Source of the DNA: a bacterium
GTDB taxonomy: Bacteria; Zhuqueibacterota; Zhuqueibacteria; Residuimicrobiales; Oceaniaggregativiventaceae
DNA length: 64,000 nt
Reading direction: 5' to 3'
NCBI GenBank assembly: GCA_029565675.1
Contig: JAKQNP010000002.1
Location: 248,001-312,000 of the forward strand
In this document: positions 56,980 to 64,000 of the stretch, piece after piece
Layout of the letters: each line of letters begins with the position of its first letter
How positions within the stretch are numbered: position 1 is the stretch's first letter
The notes under the pieces: generated by a model
Databases searched by the model: none
What the model saw: only the letters and a program-made list of their open reading frames with translations
What the model was told of the DNA's origin: nothing
Position numbers and translations under genes: made by a program

Positions 56980-57829
56980 CAGGCGGATATGGCAATGTCG
57001 AGATCGAAAGCTGGTCATCGGCGGCGCCACGCTCATCATGGGTATTGTCAATGTAACCCCTGATTCGTTTGCCGACGGCGGACGATATCGCGATGTTGGG
57101 CCCGCCGTCGACCACGGCATCCGATTGCAGGCCGAGGGCGCCGACATCATCGATGTCGGCGGCGAGTCAACCAGGCCCGGCGCCGCAGCGATATCCGCTG
57201 CAGAGGAGATCGAACGGGTCGTGCCGGTTATCCGCGAGCTGGCGGCAAAACTGGATGTGCCGATCTCAGTGGACACCCACAAGGCCGCGGTAGCCGCTGA
57301 AGCTCTGACAGCAGGGGCTTCGATAGTCAACGATATCAGTGCGCTGCGCTTCGATCAGAAAATGGCTGAATTGGTTGCCAAATCAGGGGCCGGGGTGGTG
57401 CTGATGCATATTCAGGGTACACCGCAGAATATGCAATTTCAGCCGCATTATCGCGATTTGCTGGCGGAAATCCACAATTATCTGGAATCAGCGATTGCGA
57501 ACGCCGAGAGAGCCGGTATTGATCGAGCCCAAATTGCTGTGGATCCGGGCATTGGTTTTGGCAAAACAGCAGCGGATAATTTTGTTTTAATTCGCTGTTT
57601 GCGCCATTTTATCGATCTGGGTTTTCCTCTCGTGATCGGTCCTTCGCGCAAGTCTTTCATCGGCCGCCAGTTGGATCTGCCTGTCGAGGACCGGCTGGAA
57701 GGCACACTGGCCGCGGTCACAGCTTCGATCCTGAATGGAGCCGATGTCGTGCGCGTGCATGACGCAAAGGAGGTCAAACGAGCCGCCATCATCGCCGATA
57801 CCATCAGCGGCCGTATCCAGGTCGTTTAA
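56963..57829 (+). CDS. folP: Dihydropteroate synthase
   Basis: A 288-residue folate-pathway enzyme joining pterin pyrophosphate to p-aminobenzoate. It has the MGIVNVTPDSFADGG start, IIDVGGESTRPGA, VSVDTHK-like ISVDTHKAAVAAEAL, and the C-terminal GPSRKSFIG motif, all typical. The start lies 17 bp inside the TPR gene. The folP-cdaA order is conserved in many bacteria. Confidence 0.96.
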   Translation: MSDRNDRRIWQCRDRKLVIGGATLIMGIVNVTPDSFADGGRYRDVGPAVDHGIRLQAEGADIIDVGGESTRPGAAAISAAEEIERVVPVIRELAAKLDVPISVDTHKAAVAAEALTAGASIVNDISALRFDQKMAELVAKSGAGVVLMHIQGTPQNMQFQPHYRDLLAEIHNYLESAIANAERAGIDRAQIAVDPGIGFGKTAADNFVLIRCLRHFIDLGFPLVIGPSRKSFIGRQLDLPVEDRLEGTLAAVTASILNGADVVRVHDAKEVKRAAIIADTISGRIQVV

Positions 57830-57868
57830 TCGTTTTGGTTGGATCAGGTAAACTGTTGATGAGCCAAT

Positions 57869-58663
57869 ATGCGCTTTTTGATTTTTAAAATCGGATTTTT
57901 GCCGGTTACGGTGATGGATGTGGTCGATATCGCGATCATGTCTCTAATCATCTATCGGTTATTTAATTTTTTACGCGGTTCGCGCGCGGCTCAGATGGCT
58001 CTTGGTCTGGTCATCATCATGTTTTTATCGGTTCTCGCCCCGTTTTTGCAGCTGCGCGGTATCAGCTGGATTTTTGAGAATTTGCGCAATGTCTGGCTGG
58101 TGGCCTTTGTAATTCTGTTTCAGCCGGAAATCCGCCGTTTGTTGATCTATGTGGGGAAAAATCAACTGGTCCGCTACTTTGTCCAGGTCAGCGATACACG
58201 CGTCATTGACGAAGTGGTCAAAGCAACGCTGGAATTGCGCGATCGCGGCTATGGGGCTTTGATCGTGGTCGGTCGCGAAACCGGTCTTAAACAGTGGCTG
58301 GAAACTGGAGTTCGTCTGCAAGCTGAAGTCAGTACACCGCTGTTGTTGTCGATCTTTAATCCGCGGTCGCCTTTGCACGATGGCGCAATTATCATTCAAA
58401 ACGATATCATCGAAGCCGCCAAATGCATCTTACCGCTTAACGATGATATCAAGTCGGAATCCGAATACGGCACTCGCCATCGAGCAGCGATTGGTCTATC
58501 AGAAGAGAGCGATGCGATGGTCATTGTGGTTTCTGAAGAGACTGGCCGGATTTCTCTTGCCCTGGAAGGCAAACTCAACTATGATCTGAGCGAAGAAGAG
58601 TTGAAGAAAATGCTGCAAGAGGGCAGCCGTTATGGCAAAGTTCCTGTCGTATCGGCCGCTTGA
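57869..58663 (+). CDS. cdaA: Membrane diadenylate cyclase (c-di-AMP synthase)
   Basis: A 264-residue protein with three N-terminal membrane helices and a cytoplasmic DAC domain. LHDGAIII (DGA at 171-173) and GTRHRAAIGLSE (RHR at 203-205) are the two catalytic motifs that join two ATP molecules to c-di-AMP. This second messenger controls potassium and osmolyte transport and the cell wall. It follows folP by 39 bp, as in many bacteria. No cdaR, glmM or GdpP is nearby. Confidence 0.95.
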   Translation: MRFLIFKIGFLPVTVMDVVDIAIMSLIIYRLFNFLRGSRAAQMALGLVIIMFLSVLAPFLQLRGISWIFENLRNVWLVAFVILFQPEIRRLLIYVGKNQLVRYFVQVSDTRVIDEVVKATLELRDRGYGALIVVGRETGLKQWLETGVRLQAEVSTPLLLSIFNPRSPLHDGAIIIQNDIIEAAKCILPLNDDIKSESEYGTRHRAAIGLSEESDAMVIVVSEETGRISLALEGKLNYDLSEEELKKMLQEGSRYGKVPVVSAA

Positions 58664-58705
58664 AAGACTGCAACGAACCGCATAACGCATCGACGGAAAG
58701 ATGAT

Positions 58706-59926
58706 GTGAGCATGGACAAGATAAACAAGCTCAGAACGATCCACTCATCCAGGTGGCTAGGGTGGACGGCCCTTGCGGTCATGTTGCTTCATCTGGTCCC
58801 TGATCCGATACAGGGGTGTACCGTTGGTCTCGTTTCCGGGCGATCCACTGTGGATGGCCGGCCGTTGCTCTGGAAGAATCGCGATACATCAAACCGCAAC
58901 AACGAATTGGCTTTTTTTCGCGGACCGCAGTATGATTTTATCGGCGTCATCAACAGCGATGACACCACTCAAGTTTGGATGGGAGTCAATACCGCCGGAT
59001 TTGCGATTATGAACGCCGAATCGCTCGACCAGCCAGGCGACAGTGTTGACACGGAAGGTTTTTTCATGAAAACGGCGCTCGGGTTGTGTGGCAATCTGCA
59101 GGATTTTGAAGAGTTGCTGCGATTGACCAATCTTGCGGGCCGGGGAACCAAGTCGAATTTCGGCTGCATCGATGCACACGGCGGAGCGGCTTTTTACGAA
59201 ACCGGCAATCGATCCTATAACAAGATCGACAGCCAGGATCCGATCGCGGCGCCACGCGGTTCCCTGGTCCGGGCGAATTTTTCCATGACCGGTATAGGCG
59301 ACGAGAACGCCTACGGGACCTGGCGCTTTCATCGAGCGCGTGAGTTATTCGATCGAGCAATCGCCGACAATCGCATGAGTCATCAATTCATTTTGCAGCA
59401 AGTCGCCCGCGATATCCTCCTGCCGGATATCGATCCCTATCCTCTGCCTTTTGCCGGGCGGCAGGGAAAGGCTCCGAAGGGCGCGGTGCGTACCCAGGAC
59501 TCGATCAATCGACATCGCACAGCCAGCTGTGCGGTTTTCCATGGAGTCAAACCGGGCGAAACGCCGAGCCTAACCACCATGTGGCTCATTCTCGGTGAGC
59601 CAGTGGCTGGTGTGGCTGTCCCGCTGTGGCCGGCGGCAGGTGCGGTCGACTATCTCGACGGCAAAGGAGGATCAGAACTGAATCGCCGTATCCAGGCAGT
59701 CGAGAGCAAGCTCTATCCCTACCGAAAATGGCCGCATTATCTCAAAACTCAAGAGTTGGTCGGTTCACGGTCGTCGATCCTGACCTCTTATCGAGATTTC
59801 GAAGACCAGATATTCAGCGCAACCGCGCAAGTTCTGCAAACCTGGCGCGGCCGGATGCCTGGCTTGCAAGAGATCCGCGAATTTGAACAGGATCAGATCC
59901 TTCGAGTTTTGCGCTTTTTGCGGTGA
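58706..59926 (+). CDS. Secreted Ntn-hydrolase (C45/C69-type family)
   Basis: A 406-residue protein. A signal peptide or anchor (LGWTALAVMLLHLVP) ends at Gly37, and Cys38 (QGCTVGLVSG) then becomes the N-terminal nucleophile of the Ntn fold. GRPLLWKNRDTSN follows, as in penicillin-acylase, bile-salt hydrolase and acyl-CoA:6-APA acyltransferase relatives. It probably hydrolyses an amide bond in the periplasm; the substrate is unknown. GTG start, with an ATG two codons later; GGAAAG lies upstream. It lies 42 bp after cdaA. Confidence 0.82.
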   Translation: MSMDKINKLRTIHSSRWLGWTALAVMLLHLVPDPIQGCTVGLVSGRSTVDGRPLLWKNRDTSNRNNELAFFRGPQYDFIGVINSDDTTQVWMGVNTAGFAIMNAESLDQPGDSVDTEGFFMKTALGLCGNLQDFEELLRLTNLAGRGTKSNFGCIDAHGGAAFYETGNRSYNKIDSQDPIAAPRGSLVRANFSMTGIGDENAYGTWRFHRARELFDRAIADNRMSHQFILQQVARDILLPDIDPYPLPFAGRQGKAPKGAVRTQDSINRHRTASCAVFHGVKPGETPSLTTMWLILGEPVAGVAVPLWPAAGAVDYLDGKGGSELNRRIQAVESKLYPYRKWPHYLKTQELVGSRSSILTSYRDFEDQIFSATAQVLQTWRGRMPGLQEIREFEQDQILRVLRFLR

Positions 59927-60019
59927 TCTCTGATCGAAACGAACAGCTAATTTATGTTGCCCGTTCTTGCGCTCGCTGAAGAGTGTAAAGCGGCGGCAAA
60001 ACTGAGGTGTCGTGTCCAT

Positions 60020-62223
<2,204 letters not shown>

Positions 62224-62452
62224 CGCAACTCTCGCAAGCCTGAACAAAGATCGGCCGTTCCACTGGCCCGACTGTATCAAATTGACACACTCGAGACGCA
62301 ATGGATGTATCAAAAGAATACACTCCGCAGTTTTCAATTGTTCTGATTTGAGTTAAATCAATATTAAACAATTGCCAAAATCTCCCGATCCCTGGCATGC
62401 ACTTTGCGCTGCAATGGACAGGGTCTTAGTCGGCCACGGAGGAGGAGAAAAG
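62224..62452 (+). promoter_or_regulatory. Leader region with sigma-54-type promoter at 62393-62407
   Basis: TGGCATGCACTTTGC at 62393-62407 has GG and GC ten bases apart, the -24/-12 pattern of sigma-54 (RpoN) promoters (consensus TGGCAC-N5-TTGC). Transcription would start near 62418, 35 bases before the ATG at 62453. Upstream, TGTATCAAA occurs twice (about 62273 and 62307), a possible activator site. No gene lies in this stretch. Confidence 0.65.
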
Positions 62453-62755
62453 ATGAAACGAATTGGAATTGTGTTGTCGCTGTTTCTGTTTGTCGCTGCT
62501 GCTGCAGCAACCCACAGCAATTGGCAATTGGATTCCAGCGAGATTGTTCTACCGGTTATCGTTTTCAATCCTCCTCAAATCCCGGATTCGCTGTCTGCCT
62601 GGACAGCGGATATTGGGAGAACGACTGGCGACAGCAATCGCACAGAGTTGGCAAAGCCAGCCGAGATCGATGTCCGTCCGGATGGGATCGCAATTCCGGT
62701 TGTCAACACCCTCACGTTGCCATCTGAATCGACACCGATCAACAAGCGCGATTAG
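62453..62755 (+). CDS. Small exported protein behind the sigma-54-type promoter
   Basis: A 100-residue protein with a clear signal peptide (IGIVLSLFLFVAAAAATHS, cleavage near 19-21). The mature part of about 80 residues is polar with many Pro, Asp and Thr and no cysteine. I do not recognise it. GGAGGAGAAA precedes the ATG. It ends in a strong terminator, so it is a single-gene unit under its own control. Confidence 0.72.
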   Translation: MKRIGIVLSLFLFVAAAAATHSNWQLDSSEIVLPVIVFNPPQIPDSLSAWTADIGRTTGDSNRTELAKPAEIDVRPDGIAIPVVNTLTLPSESTPINKRD

Positions 62756-62779
62756 CCCTGTCATTTTTCTCTCCTTCCA

Positions 62780-62814
62780 AAAGCGGCGATGTACCCGGCA
62801 TCGCCGCTTTTTTT
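62780..62814 (+). terminator. Intrinsic terminator after the 100-residue exported protein
   Basis: GCGGCGATG (62783-62791) pairs with CATCGCCGC (62799-62807) around a seven-base loop, followed by eight Ts. Confidence 0.9.
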
Positions 62815-62893
62815 GTCCTCCTTTTCAGTGGCTGAAAAATTGGCCGATTGTTGATCCGGGTAAAAAAATCTAACCGAATTTATTCAATTCTCA

Positions 62894-62922
62894 TTGACTT
62901 GCGATTTGGGATTGATTAATTT
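62894..62922 (+). promoter_or_regulatory. Promoter for the lipoprotein gene
   Basis: TTGACT (62894-62899), a 17-base spacer, TAATTT (62917-62922). Leader of about 52 bases to the ATG at 62981. Confidence 0.5.
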
Positions 62923-62980
62923 GTTGCGGATTACCGAAACGGAACGCGCTTGATCTGACCCCCACAACAAGGAGAAGAAT

Positions 62981-63688
62981 ATGAATCGAGGTGTCCGCCT
63001 ATATCTGTCCTTTTTTGGTCTGATGGTGCTGTGTCTGCTGATGAGTTGCAGCACTGCCCACATGGCTTTACCTACAGAATTGCTGGATTCATCGGAAATG
63101 CTGGTTTGTAATGGCCGGGGTGGTTTTGACGAAACTTTCACCATGGGATCCTATCAGGTACAAAATGTAAAAAGAGGGTGGACGAAAAAGAACGAATGGG
63201 GTTTTATCGGCTATTCAAGTTCAAATACCAAACAGCAGTTTGAATTCAGTTTGATTTCACCGACAGGCGAACGATGGCAGGGACAGGCGGCCACCAATTT
63301 AAAACAAAAAGAACTCGAAGGTCAGGCATGGGGTGGTCAACTGGAGATCGCTCTTTCCGAACAGGAGAATTTCGTCGTTCGATGCAGCGGTCCATCGACC
63401 TGGACCCTGGTCCTCGTTTTGAACAGCAAAAAGAATCTGCATGATGGGATCTACACCAACACCGAGCAAAACTACGTGATTAGAGGCACTCACAAACTGT
63501 CGGGATCGCCCATGCCTCTGACTGACGCGACAGGATATGTGATCAGTTTCAACGGCGAGGTCCTGGCCGCCGTCGAAGTGATCAATGACGGCGCTGTCTG
63601 GTTCAGCAAAAAGCTTTCGAATGCCGAGCGCGATCAATTGGCTGCCGCTGCTGCCGCACTGCTGCTCTATCGGGATCTGGATGCATGA
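62981..63688 (+). CDS. Putative lipoprotein
   Basis: A 235-residue protein with a lipoprotein signal (GLMVLCLLMSC, lipobox LMSC with Cys23). The body is mostly beta-strand-like and of unknown fold (GSYQVQNVKRGWTKKNEWGF, then VIRGTHKLSGSPMPL); an Ala-rich helix (DQLAAAAAALLLYRDLDA) closes it. No catalytic motif. It probably sits in the inner or outer membrane facing the periplasm. AAGGAGAAG precedes the ATG. Confidence 0.75.
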   Translation: MNRGVRLYLSFFGLMVLCLLMSCSTAHMALPTELLDSSEMLVCNGRGGFDETFTMGSYQVQNVKRGWTKKNEWGFIGYSSSNTKQQFEFSLISPTGERWQGQAATNLKQKELEGQAWGGQLEIALSEQENFVVRCSGPSTWTLVLVLNSKKNLHDGIYTNTEQNYVIRGTHKLSGSPMPLTDATGYVISFNGEVLAAVEVINDGAVWFSKKLSNAERDQLAAAAAALLLYRDLDA

Positions 63689-63903
63689 ACATGAGTGACC
63701 GGTCCAGATATCCCACCATCCAGCTGCGCGATGCGAGCGCCAGTGCGGATGAACCATTTCGTTGCGAACCGCCTTGCCGCCGTTCAAATCATACACGTCA
63801 CCCCGTTTTCGGCCAGCTTTGTCTGCAAGGCAATGCGAGCAGATGCAAAGCTGAAATTGCTGGCGTTGAACCTTATTTTGGTTAATCCTTGGGAGATCCA
63901 AAC

Positions 63904-64000
63904 ATGAAAAAGCTGCTGTTTGTGATGCTGGCGGTTTTATGCGGATCCATTGCGGGCACGGCTCAAATCAATCGTCTGGATATCGACGACAATTTCCACG
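63904..64000 (+). CDS. Exported protein, N-terminus only (cut by window edge)
   Basis: The frame starts ATGAAAAAGCTGCTG with a signal peptide (KKLLFVMLAVLCGSIAGTAQ, cleavage near residue 20) and runs to the window edge, so only 32 residues are seen. GGGAG lies before the ATG. The 215 bases before it (63689-63903) contain only short open frames that I cannot support. Confidence 0.6.
   Translation, partial: MKKLLFVMLAVLCGSIAGTAQINRLDIDDNFH

Overview
The window comes from the chromosome of a Gram-negative-type bacterium, most likely in the Fibrobacteres-Chlorobi-Bacteroidetes (FCB) neighbourhood, for example Calditrichota or candidate phylum KSB1. Four things point there. A secreted DUF3160 protein ends in a PNPFNP/FlgD-like sorting domain. 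Two outer-membrane-type protease/TolB proteins are present, and one carries an Omp85-like VRGF motif. The CcmE has the CxxxY heme-binding site, and the transhydrogenase has three subunits. The phylum is an inference; there is no rRNA gene here. I saw no tRNA, rRNA, CRISPR array, insertion sequence, phage or plasmid gene. Genes are densely packed on both strands in short operons.

Layout. 1-6.7 kb: a truncated secreted metalloprotease-like gene behind a GNAT acetyltransferase, rpsT, a hutH-guaB pair, and a lytic transglycosylase. 7.2-12.4 kb: pckA, then convergent to it a Na+/solute symporter plus GH20 hexosaminidase operon. 12.7-17.6 kb: a 1008-residue protein with two GlnD-like nucleotidyltransferase units, translationally coupled to a small membrane-anchored protein, then an MFS transporter. 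17.7-23.4 kb (minus strand): pntB, pntAB, pntAA, nadA and an RsmF-type rRNA methyltransferase. 23.9-26.6 kb: a pair of radical SAM genes (SPASM type and B12-binding type), overlapping tail to tail with a GPH sugar symporter. 28-32 kb (minus strand): an alpha-toroid (QW-repeat) protein, class I aldolase, a serine beta-lactamase-like hydrolase and a methyltransferase. 32.5-38.8 kb: GH78 rhamnosidase, Gfo/Idh/MocA dehydrogenase, purC, a membrane protein and a SPOUT methyltransferase. 38.8-41.8 kb (minus strand): the DUF3160 protein and ccmE. 42-48.4 kb: a small membrane protein, a GT2 glycosyltransferase, alr, a protease/propeller/barrel protein and pfkA. 48.5-50 kb (minus strand): an HldE-like protein with a degenerate kinase half. 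50.3-61.6 kb: a zinc dehydrogenase, then tilS-hpt-ftsH-TPR-folP-cdaA, a secreted Ntn-hydrolase and a GAF-containing adenylate cyclase. 61.7-64 kb: a lyxose-isomerase-like cupin and small secreted proteins, one behind a sigma-54-type promoter.

How the genes fit together. Much of the window serves central metabolism (pckA, fbaB, pfkA, pntAA/AB/B, guaB, purC, nadA, folP). Another share serves carbohydrate scavenging: GH20 with its symporter, GH78 with an oxidoreductase, the GPH symporter, the lyxose-isomerase-like cupin and the zinc dehydrogenase. The envelope is served by alr, the lytic transglycosylase, the HldE-like protein and the surface proteins. Two cyclic-nucleotide synthases (c-di-AMP and probably cAMP) lie about 1.3 kb apart.

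Promoters are unusually easy to read. Several intergenic regions hold TTGnnn-17-TAnnnT pairs, often with TTGACA or TTGCTT as the -35 element. The least explained items are the double GlnD-like protein and its partner, the HldE-like protein with a broken kinase, the radical SAM pair, and the sigma-54-driven 100-residue exported peptide.
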